Below are positions 1 to 8,220 of a DNA stretch of 64,000 bases, one piece after another. A program made the position numbers and the translations under genes. The notes beneath the pieces were generated by a model. It was given only the letters and a program-made list of their open reading frames with translations. It made no database searches and was not told where the DNA came from. Location of the stretch: assembly GCF_000171235.2 (NCBI RefSeq), contig NZ_ABEA03000161.1, positions 1 through 64,000 of the forward strand. The letters are read 5' to 3'. Every line of letters starts with the position of its first letter. Positions within the stretch are counted from its first letter, which is position 1. The DNA is from Geminisphaera colitermitum TAV2 (lineage in GTDB: Bacteria; Verrucomicrobiota; Verrucomicrobiia; Opitutales; Opitutaceae).

Positions 1-87
1 CCCCCGCCCCCCCCCCCCCCCACACACACCCTCCTCTCCACCCACCACACACACCCACACACACGCCCGGCATCCTCCCCTCTCTAG
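1..87. repeat. C-run and CA-rich low-complexity stretch
   Basis: The window opens with a C5-G-C15 run followed by CA-rich simple sequence up to the left end of the insertion sequence. There is no coding potential. The C run belongs to the same class of long G/C tracts that recur through the first 21 kb. CTAG at 84-87 is the left copy of the IS target duplication. Confidence 0.7.
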
Positions 88-916
88 GGAGTGTAGTCAC
101 GAGATAAGATTGACTGAGTTTTTTTGTGATGGAGAATGTCAGCATGGCGAAAGATCAACACCGTCACGACATTTCGGACCGAGTTTGGAGCGTTCTGGAG
201 CCGCTGCTACCTGGAAGGAAAGGAGCGTGGGGAGGGGTGGCGGAGGACAACCGCAAGTTCCTCAACGCGGTTCTGTGGATTTTACGCACTGGTGCGCCTT
301 GGAGGGATCTTCCAGAGGATTACGGAGGGTGGAGCAACACGCACAGGCGTTTTTGTCGCTGGAGAGACAAGGGGCATTGGGAGCGCCTGTTGTCGGAACT
401 GATGAACGAGCCCGATTTTGAGTGGCTGATGATTGATGCCAGTCATGTCAAAATCCATCCGCATGCGGCGGGAGCCAGAGGTGGAAACGAGGCGATCGGT
501 CTGACAAAAGGGGGCGAAACACCAAACTACATTTGGCCGTGGATGCGCATGGTATGCCGGTGCGAGTCATTGTTACAGCGGGTTCCACGGCTGATTGCAC
601 ACAGGCTGGCAGGTTGATTGAAGGCATTGCCGCAGACCATCTGATCGCCGACAAGGGATATGACACCAACGCCATCATCGAAATGGCGCAGGCCGCAGGC
701 ATCTGCCCGCAGATTCCTCCAAAGACCAATCGCATAGAACAACGCGAATATGACCCTTATCTTTATCGGATCAGGCATCTGGTAGAAAATGCATTCCTAC
801 GACTCAAGCAATGGCGCGGCATCGCAACCCGATACGCAAAACGAGCCTCCTCTTTCCTCGCTGCCGTCCAATTCAGGTGTGCCATCCTCTGGGCTTCAAT
901 CTCGTGACTACACGCT
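88..916 (+). mobile_element. IS5 family (IS427-type) insertion sequence, complete
   Basis: This is an 829-bp element bounded by imperfect 18-bp terminal inverted repeats at 88-105 and 899-916 (16 of 18 match; both share GTGTAGTCACGAGAT). It is flanked by CTAG at 84-87 and 917-920, a 4-bp target duplication. Size, CTAG target and two-frame transposase fit the IS427 subgroup of IS5. Ends, duplication and both transposase frames are intact, so it may be active. The family assignment comes from protein motifs and architecture; the exact IS name is not known. Confidence 0.9.
144..907 (+). CDS. IS5/IS427 transposase, made by -1 frameshift
   Basis: This DDE transposase is split over two frames. The first frame (ATG 144; GTG 126 and ATG 129 are alternatives) carries the N-terminal helix-turn-helix region and the first catalytic Asp (MIDASHVK). 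The second frame runs to TGA 905-907 and carries the second Asp (IADKGYD) and the Glu (HLVENAF). The frames meet at A4G5 (506-514). A -1 slip there gives TKGGRNTKLHLAVDAHG, the expected continuous IS5 sequence. IS427-type elements are known to use such a site, so this is more likely programmed frameshifting than decay. GGAG lies 9 bases before ATG 144. The stop overlaps the right terminal repeat. Confidence 0.85.
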
Positions 917-942
917 CTAGAGCATTTTCGATTTATTTTGTC

Positions 943-1046
943 TCACGCGGAGGCGCGGAGAACGCAGAGGGAGGGAAATATAATATTTTTAATTTGCTTA
1001 TAATCAGCAATATGGGTTTTCTCTGCGTCTCTGTGCCTCTGCGTGA
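943..1046. repeat. Interspersed inverted repeat (TCACGCGGAGGCGCGGAG type)
   Basis: The left arm at 943-971 starts TCACGCGGAGGCGCGGAG. The right arm at 1021-1046 is its imperfect reverse complement (reads TCACGCAGAGGCACAGAG on the minus strand). The spacer is AT-rich. A related inverted repeat occurs inside the prophage at 54293-54355, so this is a dispersed family, perhaps a small non-autonomous element. Confidence 0.65.
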
Positions 1047-1201
1047 TCTCTTAAATCTTGCGACAAATTGAACCGACAATGCTCTATGGCGGACTGTCGC
1101 TTCGCTCGAAACGCGCTCATTCGCGGTTACCGTTTGGATTCTTTGGCTCAGCCAACCTGTGTCCTCCGTGGCCAAAATCAATTTTTAGAACCTCCCTTAT
1201 G

Positions 1202-1229
1202 AAAACAGGCCTGACATGGCCTGTTTTTT
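1202..1229. terminator. Hairpin terminator, bidirectional shape
   Basis: A perfect 10-bp stem, AAAACAGGCC / GGCCTGTTTT, with a 6-base loop is followed by TT (run of six T on the plus strand). The A-run on the other side makes it symmetrical. It would insulate the SLC13 gene from read-through out of the IS. Confidence 0.7.
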
Positions 1230-1376
1230 CTGGATCGAGATAAACGACTCGTAAATGTGTGACGTTGTGCGCTCCGCATTCGCCAAAATCGGACGCCGTG
1301 CCGTCCGGCTCGTCCTCTGCCACAACCGTCCCTCCCGTCTGCCACCTCTTCCCACTTCGACTTCTCTATCTTCCTT

Positions 1377-3221
1377 GTGAATTCCAATCTCATTATCGTT
1401 CTCGGCCTGCTGTTGACCTGCGTGGTCCTGTTTGTCGCCAACAAGCCGCGCATGGATGTCGTCGCGTTGCTGGTGATCCTTGCCCTCCCGCTCAGCGGCA
1501 TCCTGACGGTGCCGCAGGCGATGGCCGGGTTTAGCGATCCGGGCGTGGTGCTCATCGGCTCGCTGTTCGTGATCGGCGAGGGACTCGTCCGCACGGGCAT
1601 CGCCTACCGGCTCGGCGATTGGTTGGTGCGCAAGGCCGGCAACAGCGAAACGCGCCTGCTCGTGCTACTGATGCTCTCCGTCGCGGGGTTGGGCTCGGTC
1701 ATGAGTTCCACCGGGATCGTGGCGATTTTTATCCCGGTCGTGCTCAGCGTGGCGGCGCGCCTGCGCATCCCGGCGGGGCGGCTGATGATGCCGCTGAGTT
1801 TTGCCGGGCTTATCAGCGGCATGATGACCCTCGTGGCGACACCGCCCAACATGGTCGTCGATAGCACGCTGAAGCGCGAAGGTTTTGCGGGGTTCAGCTT
1901 CTTCAGTTTCACGCCGATCGGCGCTGTGGTCCTGCTGATGGGCATCGGCTACATGTTGGTGGCCCGGCGCTGGTTGACGGTCAGGAACGACCCGGCTCAC
2001 AACGGCGGTCCGCGTCGCAAATTGCACGATCTGATCGAGGACTACAACCTGGCCGGACGCGAACACCGCCTGCGTATCCGCGGCGACTCGCCGCTGGTGG
2101 GGCGGATGTTGCAAGACCTCCATCTGCGCCGCGATTACAAGGCCAACATTGTGGGCATTGAGCGTCAGACGCGGTTGCAGTTTCAAAGTGAATTGCTCGC
2201 TCCGCACGCCCACACGGAATTGCGCGCCGGCGACGTGCTGCTTGTGGACGTGCATGATGCCATCGGCATCGATCTGTCGAAACTGCGCGAGGGCATGAAG
2301 CTCGAATCGCTGCCGTTGCGCGGCAGTTATTTCACCGACCAGTCGCGTGAGGTCGGCATGGCGGAGATCGCCCTGCCGCCGGATTCGGGTCTGATCGGCA
2401 AGACCGTGCTCGAACTCGGATTCCGGTCCAAACACAGCCTCAATGTCGTGGGGCTGCGCCGCGAGCGCAAGGCGCTGGAAGGCGGCACGCTGCTTGAGGA
2501 AAAACTCCGCATGGGCGACACGCTGCTCGTGATCGGTCCGTGGAAATCCATCCGCCAACTGCAACCGCTGACCCACGACTTCATCGTGCTAAGCCTGCCG
2601 GCCGAGGTGGACGAAGTGGCCCCGGCGCTGAAGCAGGCGCCTTGGGCGCTGGCGAGCCTGGTGATCATGGTGGGACTGATGGTCACAGGCATCGTGCCCA
2701 ACGTGATGGCCGCGCTCATCGGCTGCCTGCTCATGGGGGCGTTTCGCTGCGTCGATATGGACAGCGCCTACAAGTCGATCAACTGGCAGTGCCTGGTCCT
2801 GATCGCGGGCATGATTCCTTTCGCTCTGGCGCTGGAAAAAACGGGCGGGGTGGAACTCGCCGTCAACAGCTTGTTGAACCTGCTGGGTGACGCGGGGCCG
2901 CACATGCTTTTGGCCAGCCTGTTCGTGCTGACGGCGTTGATCGGTCTGTTTGTTTCCAATACAGCGACGGCGGTGTTGATGGCGCCGATTGCGTTGAGCA
3001 TGGCCGGGAAAGTCGGGGCCTCGCCCGCGCCGTTTGCAATGATCGTGGCGCTGGCGGCGTCGGCGGCGTTCATGACGCCGGTTTCGTCGCCGGTAAACAC
3101 GCTCGTGCTCGGACCCGGTCAGTATCGCTTCGGGGACTTTGTGAAGGTCGGCGTTCCGTTTACCGTGCTGGTGCTCGTGGTGAGCGTGCTGCTGGTGCCG
3201 TGGATGTTCCCTCTGCATTGA
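1377..3221 (+). CDS. SLC13-family permease with two RCK_C domains
   Basis: The 614-residue inner-membrane transporter probably moves dicarboxylate, sulfate or a similar anion with sodium. The order is an N-terminal membrane block (about residues 1-200, with [12 protein letters not shown] near 110 and ATPPN near 153), two cytoplasmic TrkA-C/RCK_C domains (about 225-300 and 320-400), and a C-terminal membrane block (about 410-614) with the family SNTAT motif near residue 525. This arrangement is well known for SLC13/DASS members with inserted RCK_C domains. Substrate cannot be read from sequence. Translation starts at GTG 1377; no clear ribosome site is visible. A G15 run begins 6 bases after the stop. 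Confidence 0.85.
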   Translation: MNSNLIIVLGLLLTCVVLFVANKPRMDVVALLVILALPLSGILTVPQAMAGFSDPGVVLIGSLFVIGEGLVRTGIAYRLGDWLVRKAGNSETRLLVLLMLSVAGLGSVMSSTGIVAIFIPVVLSVAARLRIPAGRLMMPLSFAGLISGMMTLVATPPNMVVDSTLKREGFAGFSFFSFTPIGAVVLLMGIGYMLVARRWLTVRNDPAHNGGPRRKLHDLIEDYNLAGREHRLRIRGDSPLVGRMLQDLHLRRDYKANIVGIERQTRLQFQSELLAPHAHTELRAGDVLLVDVHDAIGIDLSKLREGMKLESLPLRGSYFTDQSREVGMAEIALPPDSGLIGKTVLELGFRSKHSLNVVGLRRERKALEGGTLLEEKLRMGDTLLVIGPWKSIRQLQPLTHDFIVLSLPAEVDEVAPALKQAPWALASLVIMVGLMVTGIVPNVMAALIGCLLMGAFRCVDMDSAYKSINWQCLVLIAGMIPFALALEKTGGVELAVNSLLNLLGDAGPHMLLASLFVLTALIGLFVSNTATAVLMAPIALSMAGKVGASPAPFAMIVALAASAAFMTPVSSPVNTLVLGPGQYRFGDFVKVGVPFTVLVLVVSVLLVPWMFPLH

Positions 3222-3226
3222 ACGGC

Positions 3227-3241
3227 GGGGGGGGGGGGGGG
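3227..3241 (+). repeat. G15 homopolymer tract
   Basis: Fifteen G followed by AGG, just after the SLC13 stop codon. It is intergenic, so a length change would not alter a protein. Confidence 0.95.
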
Positions 3242-3267
3242 AGGTCGCGTGGATTTTGGATTGAATG

Positions 3268-3360
3268 GTGGCGCGGGCGTCTCGCCCGCTCCGTGCGTGG
3301 CGCAGGCGTCCCGCCCGTTTTCGCTTCGGTTAAGAGTTGCGGGCGGGACGCCCGCGCCAC
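3268..3360. repeat. Cluster of three REP-like palindromes
   Basis: Two forward copies of GTGGCGCGGGCGTCTCGC-type sequence (3268-3289, 3297-3317) are followed by one inverted copy (3339-3360, GCGGGCGGGACGCCCGCG then CCAC). The arrangement is that of a bacterial interspersed palindromic cluster between genes. The inverted copy with its flank (3339-3363) is identical over 25 bp to prophage bases 45550-45574. Two related copies sit in the prophage megaprotein gene. Confidence 0.8.
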
Positions 3361-3378
3361 TTCGCTGAATCGTGTTTT

Positions 3379-4206
3379 ATGTCCACCGTCCCTGCCACTG
3401 TTCCTGCGCCTGAACCAGCTTCCTCCGATGTCAACGCATCCTCCGGCTTCGTTTGGGGAGTGCCGTTTGCGTGGCGCGGTTTTTCCGGTGTGGAGGGCGA
3501 GGTGGACGGGCGGGCAATGAAGGTGGTTGTGCCGACGTCGCCCTTGCCGGGAAAACCGTGGGCGTGGCGTCCGGAGTTTTTTAATGCGTTTGCCGACGTG
3601 GACGAGCAACTGGTGGCGCGCGGGTTTCACCTCGTTTACCTCAACGTGGTGGACCACTACGGCTGTCCCAAGGCGATCGCGCACGGCGACGCGGCGTATC
3701 GGTTTCTTACGGACAACTCACCCCAAGGTTTCGGGCTCGCGCCGAAGTTTGCGTTTGTCGCGCTGAGCCGGGCGGGGCTGTTTGCCTACAACTACGCCAT
3801 CGCGTTTCCGGAGCGGGTGGCGTGCATCTATGCGGACAATCCGGTGGCGGACTTCAAGAGCTGGCCGGCGGGTTTTGGTTCGGGGCCGGGCAGTGCGGGC
3901 GACTGGAAAAAGTGCCTGTCGGTTTACGGTTTTTCCAACGACGAGGAGGCGCGGGCGTATCCAAATAATCCGGTGGACCGCATCGGTGTGATTGCGAGCG
4001 CCCGCATTCCAGTGCTTCAGGTGATCGGCGACGCGGACGAGACCGTGCCTGTATCCGAAAACGCATTGCGCATCGCCGCGTCGCTGCGCGCGGCGGGTTC
4101 GCCATATGAGGAAATCGTAAAACCCGGCGGCCTGCATCACCCGCACGGACTGCCGGGCAATCCGGGGCGGATCGTGGAGTTTATTGAGCGGGTATGTCGT
4201 TCGTGA
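3379..4206 (+). CDS. Alpha/beta-hydrolase fold protein
   Basis: A 275-residue cytoplasmic protein with a likely hydrolase triad: nucleophile Ser near 129 in ALSRAG (a departure from GxSxG), Asp near 217 in GDADETVP, and His near 252 in GGLHHPHG. No signal peptide is present. Substrate is unknown; the layout resembles small esterase/prolyl-oligopeptidase-like hydrolases. ATG 3379 is chosen because the longer in-frame extension to 3337 is encoded by the REP palindrome. The gene is followed at 42 bp by the homocysteine methyltransferase on the same strand, but no functional link is evident. Confidence 0.75.
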   Translation: MSTVPATVPAPEPASSDVNASSGFVWGVPFAWRGFSGVEGEVDGRAMKVVVPTSPLPGKPWAWRPEFFNAFADVDEQLVARGFHLVYLNVVDHYGCPKAIAHGDAAYRFLTDNSPQGFGLAPKFAFVALSRAGLFAYNYAIAFPERVACIYADNPVADFKSWPAGFGSGPGSAGDWKKCLSVYGFSNDEEARAYPNNPVDRIGVIASARIPVLQVIGDADETVPVSENALRIAASLRAAGSPYEEIVKPGGLHHPHGLPGNPGRIVEFIERVCRS

Positions 4207-4248
4207 TTGTCCAGTTTGGGCAGTGCATTCCAAATCCATCAATTCACC

Positions 4249-5169
4249 ATGCTTCGCAACCGCACTGACAGACTCCTCTCCACGCTCGCCGCGCGTCCTC
4301 TCCAATGCGACGGCGCAACTGGCACGCAACTCCAGCAACTCGGACTCCGACCGGGCGAATCCTGCGAGCGCTGGGTAATCGAGCAACCCGATCGCGTGAA
4401 ACTCGTCCATCAACGTTACCTCGACGCGGGGGCGGATTTGCTCACGACCAATACTTTTGGCGGCACTACGCTTGCCCTCGCAGCGCACGGTTTTACTGAT
4501 GAGGCCCGCGCCGCCGAGATCAACCGTGCCGCCGCCCGTCTCGCCCGCGAGGTCGCAGGCGAACGCGCCTGGGTGCTCGGCGACATGGGACCGTTCGGGG
4601 GGATTCTCGAACCGTATGGCGAAACCGAATCCGCCGTCGCCGCCGCCGCGTTTCGTGCGCAGGCTGCCGCATTGCTCGAAGGCGGGGCCGATGCCATTCT
4701 TGTCGAAACCATGTCCGATCCCGTCGAGGCCGCGCTTGCCGTCGCCGCCGCGCGCGAGGCGGGGGCGCAGGTCGTCATTGCAACGTTCACGTTTCAACAC
4801 ATGGCCGCCGTCGCGGATTTTCGCACCATGATGGGGACCGACGTTCCCGCCGCCGTGCGGGCTGTTCTCGATGCGGGTGCTCAGGTTGTCGGCGCGAATT
4901 GCGGCACGGAGCTTTCGCTCGACGACTACGCGCTGCTTGCCGGACAACTCGTTGCCGCGGCTCAAGGCCGGCCTGTCATCGTGCAACCCAATGCGGGTTC
5001 GCCTGTGCGTGATGGCGACGCGATCAGCTATCGCACGACTCCTGCCGATTTCGCCGGGGCCGCGGCCTGTTATCTGAAACTCGGCGTTCGCATCGTGGGC
5101 GGTTGCTGCGGCACAACGCCCGCGCACATCGCGGCCTCCGCCGCAATGAACAGGCAGGCGGCAGCATAG
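4249..5169 (+). CDS. Homocysteine S-methyltransferase
   Basis: A 306-residue cytoplasmic enzyme of the pfam02574 family, which transfers a methyl group to homocysteine to give methionine. The N-terminus has the CDGATGTQLQQLG motif. The three zinc-binding cysteines are visible: Cys near 218 in GANCGTELS and the pair near 285-286 in GGCCGTT. It matches the single-domain MmuM/BHMT-like type or the N-terminal domain of MetH; the methyl donor (S-methylmethionine, betaine or other) cannot be decided. ATG 4249 is preferred over TTG 4207 because conserved sequence begins after it. A perfect 27-bp inverted repeat follows the gene. Confidence 0.85.
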   Translation: MLRNRTDRLLSTLAARPLQCDGATGTQLQQLGLRPGESCERWVIEQPDRVKLVHQRYLDAGADLLTTNTFGGTTLALAAHGFTDEARAAEINRAAARLAREVAGERAWVLGDMGPFGGILEPYGETESAVAAAAFRAQAAALLEGGADAILVETMSDPVEAALAVAAAREAGAQVVIATFTFQHMAAVADFRTMMGTDVPAAVRAVLDAGAQVVGANCGTELSLDDYALLAGQLVAAAQGRPVIVQPNAGSPVRDGDAISYRTTPADFAGAAACYLKLGVRIVGGCCGTTPAHIAASAAMNRQAAA

Positions 5170-5195
5170 TCACATAATCAACTATGCACGCAACT

Positions 5196-5277
5196 GTAGG
5201 GGCTTCGCTTGCGAAGCCCGCGAATGTCATTTGATGCAGCATCCTGCCGGCGCGGGCTTCGCAAGCGAAGCCCCTAC
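5196..5277. repeat. Paired palindromic repeat with perfect 27-bp arms
   Basis: The arms at 5196-5222 and 5251-5277 are exact reverse complements (left arm begins GTAGGGGCTTCGCTTGCG), and each arm is itself partly palindromic (GGCTTCGCTTGCGAAGCC). The spacer is 28 bp. The element lies between convergent genes, so it could stop transcription from both sides, but there is no T-run. It looks like a BIME-type interspersed repeat. Confidence 0.8.
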
Positions 5278-5303
5278 AACGGAGCCCCTGCAAAAAGGCC
5301 AAT

Positions 5304-6980
5304 TTAGCGGCTGATGGCGTCGAGCAGGTCGGCGAGGGTTTTGTATCCGGCGAGCAACTTCGCGGCGGCGGCGCAGCGGTCTTTCGGAGCGAGGCCGGTG
5401 TTCTCGGCGAGGAAGAGGATGTAGGCGGCAATGTTCTTGGCGAAAAGCAGGCGGGCTTCGTCACTGATGGAATAAAAGCGGGCGCGCTGCTTGTAGCCGG
5501 CAGGAGAGTGGTCGCCGAGGGCGCTCTTCTCGGCGCGTCCGTCGGCGGCGAGAACGTGCAGGAAGTTGTATTCAAACCAGAACATGTTTTCCGGCGAGGC
5601 GGGCAGGGCCTCGATGGCGGCGCGGGCGGTTTCGAGTGAACCGAAGACGTTGTGCTCTTTGCCGGCGCGCGTGAGGGCGTCGATGATGAAGGTGCGGGCC
5701 ATCTTGCGCTCGGTCTCGTCGTCGCTGAAGGCGCCGAGGAGGGCGAGGTTGACAGTGAAGCGGTGCCAGTCGGCCCAGAGTTGTTGGTCGGCGGGGTTTT
5801 GCGAGGCGTGCAGGGCGCGGCCCATTTCGTAGGTGTAGCGTCCGCTGGTCTTGATTTCGAGGCGGCCTCCGGTCACGGAGCCCATGACTTGATAGTTTTC
5901 GGCGGATTTGCCGGAGCCGGAATGGAAGCCGATGCTGGCGTCGAAGGCGCGGCAGACGGTCCATTGTTTTTCGATCAACGCGCGCAGGGCGACGTTGTCG
6001 GGATAGGGCATGTTTTTCTGGAAGCCGAAGGCGGGGGCAACGAAGTGGATTTTCATGCCAAGGGCTTCGCAGAGGGCGAGCATGATGGCGGTGGTCTCGG
6101 GCGTGGTGAGGCCGGGGAGTTCGTCGATGGAGAGTTCGCGCAGGTAGGCGCGGCCAAGGTCGGTCGTGAAATGTTGGATACGGGCGGCGCGGTATTTTTC
6201 GTCGCGGCGTTTCATTTTTTCGAGCGAGGGCCAGACAGTCGCCAGGAGGGTGGCGAAGGCAGCTTCGTTGAGGCTGAGTCCGGCGGCGGCAACGCGGGCC
6301 TTGGTGGTGGCGACGATGTCGGCGGGGACGTGTTGCGCGATCCAGGTGGCGGCGGCTTCGGGGGAGGGGGGGGGGAGGGTTTGCGCGAGTTCGGGGGAGA
6401 GGTCGAAGGTGATGTAGCTGGCGAGGATGCAGCCGGCGACGAGGGCGTCTTCGCGGGTGTCGAATTTGCCGCCGATGGGCTGGTGGTCGGCGTTGAAGCT
6501 CCAAGGGATGTTGCGGCGGTGGAAGCCGGTTTTGAGTTTGGAGAGGATGCAGCCGTGGCTCATGCCTTCGACGCTCTGGCCTTGGTGGCCTTCGGGGACG
6601 TTGGTGCCGATGAAGGGGAAGGGCACGGTGTCGAGACGGTTTTCGAGCATCGCGTTGACGTCGTAAACGAGTTCGCGGGGGATGGAGTTTTGGTTGGCGG
6701 TGACGCCGAGTTCGAGGGCGCTCATGGCCCATTCGACGGCAGGCCAGTGGAGGGTCGTGAAGCGGGCGCCGATGCCGAGGGTGGAGCGGCCGAGTTGCGC
6801 GGCGGCGGTCGGGAATATGGTGGAGGCGGGGGTGTGTTGCTGGACGTGGTTTTTGAGGGTGAGGAGGTTTTGGAATGTGGCGGGGAAGGCGTGGCGTCCG
6901 TCGGCGAGGGCAGTGCCGTCAGCGAGGGCGTCGGAGGGCGTGCCGGGGGCGATGGAGGCGGGGGGGAGTGTGGGCGGCAT
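5304..6980 (-). CDS. uxaE: Tagaturonate epimerase (UxaE-like)
   Basis: A 558-residue protein resembling UxaE, which interconverts D-tagaturonate and D-fructuronate in hexuronate breakdown. Shared landmarks recalled from that family are ELSIDELPGLTTPE (about 290-305), GFHSGSGKSAENYQ (about 360) and GGRLEIKTSGRYTYEMGRA (about 375). It is longer than the roughly 480-residue family members I know. A C10 run (6366-6375 on the coding strand) encodes a Pro-rich loop. ATG 6980 is the first start in frame. However, a protein-like extension starting MSSINEFLLTNNLRIA at 7092 lies one frame away, joined at a C7 run (6960-6966). Deleting one C would give a 595-residue protein, so the true N-terminus may be split. 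Confidence 0.7.
   Translation of the reverse strand: MPPTLPPASIAPGTPSDALADGTALADGRHAFPATFQNLLTLKNHVQQHTPASTIFPTAAAQLGRSTLGIGARFTTLHWPAVEWAMSALELGVTANQNSIPRELVYDVNAMLENRLDTVPFPFIGTNVPEGHQGQSVEGMSHGCILSKLKTGFHRRNIPWSFNADHQPIGGKFDTREDALVAGCILASYITFDLSPELAQTLPPPSPEAAATWIAQHVPADIVATTKARVAAAGLSLNEAAFATLLATVWPSLEKMKRRDEKYRAARIQHFTTDLGRAYLRELSIDELPGLTTPETTAIMLALCEALGMKIHFVAPAFGFQKNMPYPDNVALRALIEKQWTVCRAFDASIGFHSGSGKSAENYQVMGSVTGGRLEIKTSGRYTYEMGRALHASQNPADQQLWADWHRFTVNLALLGAFSDDETERKMARTFIIDALTRAGKEHNVFGSLETARAAIEALPASPENMFWFEYNFLHVLAADGRAEKSALGDHSPAGYKQRARFYSISDEARLLFAKNIAAYILFLAENTGLAPKDRCAAAAKLLAGYKTLADLLDAISR
6366..6375. repeat. G10 tract (C10 on coding strand) in the uxaE-like gene
   Basis: Ten G between GGGGA and AGGG. 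It encodes Pro codons on the minus strand and is in frame as sequenced. Confidence 0.95.
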
Positions 6981-7198
6981 CTTCGAGCTGGGTGCGGAGG
7001 GCGGGCCAGTCGAGGCAGAAGTCAGGGCTCACGCAGGGGTTGGTGGCGATGCGGAGATTGTTGGTCAGGAGGAATTCGTTGATGGAGCTCATGGCGAGGA
7101 AGAATGAAGGGGGAAACTTTAACTGCATATGGCGACGCGCGCCAAACGTTTTCAGATGCATGGTTGCGCGTCGGTTGGGTTTGCGTTCTGTGGCTGGC

Positions 7199-7936
7199 AT
7201 GTCGTTGCAAGAAGTTGCCCAAGGGGCTGGTTCAGGTTTATCCGCATCCGCAGGTGCGCCGGTCGTGGAGGTCGTGGATTGGGGGCGCACGCGTTACGAG
7301 GCGGCCTGGCGGGCGCAGGATGAATGGGTGGCGCGGCGTATTGCGGGGGTGGCCGCAGACACGCTGGTGTTTACCGAGCACGATCCGGTTTACACGATCG
7401 GGCTGCGCAGCGGGGCGGAGCAGCATCTGGTGTGGGAGGAGGCGGCGCTGGCGGCGGAGGGCATCGAGGTCGTCAAAACGAACCGCGGGGGCGACATCAC
7501 TTATCACGGGCCGGGTCAGATCGTGGGGTATCCGATCGTGAGTCTGTCGCCGCGCAAGGATTTGCACGCCTACCTGCGGTTTCTCGAACAGGTGCTTATC
7601 AACAGCGTGGGGGCGCTGGGTTTGGTGGCCAGCCGGCGCGAGGGCAAGACGGGCATCTGGATCGGTCAGCGCAAGATCGCCGCCATCGGCGTGGCGGTGA
7701 AGCGGTGGGTGGCGTATCATGGGTTTGCGCTCAACGTGAATACGCGGTTGCGGCATTTTGGGGGGATCGTGCCGTGCGGGATTTCCGCGACGGATGGCTC
7801 GGTGACGTCGTTGCAGGCGGAGTTGGGCCGCGAGCACGACATGGAGGCGGTGAGACAATTGCTCGCCGGCGAGTTTCGCGCGTTGTGGCCGCGGTTTCTG
7901 CTTGGCGAGCCTGACCCCTCGAAGCAAACGCCGTGA
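7199..7936 (+). CDS. lipB: Octanoyltransferase LipB
   Basis: A 245-residue cytoplasmic enzyme that moves the octanoyl group from octanoyl-ACP to lipoyl domains, the first step of lipoate synthesis. Family signatures are present: RGGDITYHGPGQIVGYP near 95-110, the general-base Lys in RKIAAIG near 158, and the acyl-thioester Cys in VPCGIS near 192. ATG 7199 starts MSLQEVAQGAG; conserved sequence begins about 25 residues later, so a later start is possible. It is divergent from the uxaE-like gene. No lipA lies next to it in the window. Confidence 0.92.
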   Translation: MSLQEVAQGAGSGLSASAGAPVVEVVDWGRTRYEAAWRAQDEWVARRIAGVAADTLVFTEHDPVYTIGLRSGAEQHLVWEEAALAAEGIEVVKTNRGGDITYHGPGQIVGYPIVSLSPRKDLHAYLRFLEQVLINSVGALGLVASRREGKTGIWIGQRKIAAIGVAVKRWVAYHGFALNVNTRLRHFGGIVPCGISATDGSVTSLQAELGREHDMEAVRQLLAGEFRALWPRFLLGEPDPSKQTP

Positions 7937-8040
7937 AAATCGAGAGCTTGATGAACACTCATAAAAACACACCTTCCTGCCTCTCAGATGAGTAACTGTT
8001 AGTATGAATTAGTGGTTCAGAAAAAGAACCAACCACTTGT

Positions 8041-8217
8041 GGGAGGTTCTAAAAAATCATTTTTGCACAGAAGGTGACCAAGAAAACGAAGATAAAGACA
8101 GAGAGGACGGCGTGTTGTAATTTATTTATTTTCAATTGGTTATCGAAAACAAAAGTTCCACCTTAATTATTTGTCTTCGTTATCTTCGTTACCTTCTGTG
8201 CAATTTTTAGAACATCA
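8041..8217. repeat. MITE-like element with inverted ends
   Basis: The left end reads GGGAGGTTCTAAAAAATC, then TTTTTGCACAGAAGGTGAC. The right end, read on the minus strand, gives GTTCTAAAAATTGCACAG, then AAGGTAACGAAGATAACG. The inner part is AT-rich with no ORF. The right end abuts the GTG start of the MFS gene (8221), so the element forms that gene's whole upstream region. The 15-mer GGGAGGTTCTAAAAA also occurs inverted at 1182-1196. Confidence 0.6.
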
Positions 8218-8220
8218 CTT

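Larger units (their letters stand above)
917..1376. other. Gene-free stretch between the IS and the SLC13 gene
   Basis: These 460 bp contain the right IS target copy (917-920), a G-rich inverted repeat (943-1046), a MITE-like end sequence (1182-1196, also at 8041-8055) and a hairpin terminator (1202-1229). No ORF in either strand has family motifs or a convincing start. No recognisable promoter or Shine-Dalgarno sequence was found for the gene starting at 1377. Confidence 0.6.

Noticed and set aside
4207-4248. SAM or cobalamin riboswitch before the homocysteine methyltransferase gene
   Set aside because: The gap is only 42 bp and has no suitable structure.
3718-5127. 469-residue minus-strand frame opposite hydrolase and methyltransferase genes
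   Set aside because: It is opposite two genes with catalytic residues in place and has no motif of its own.
5652-7082. 476-residue open frame opposite the uxaE-like gene
   Set aside because: Gly/Glu/Val-rich sequence without motifs; it is the complement of a GC-rich gene with clear family motifs.
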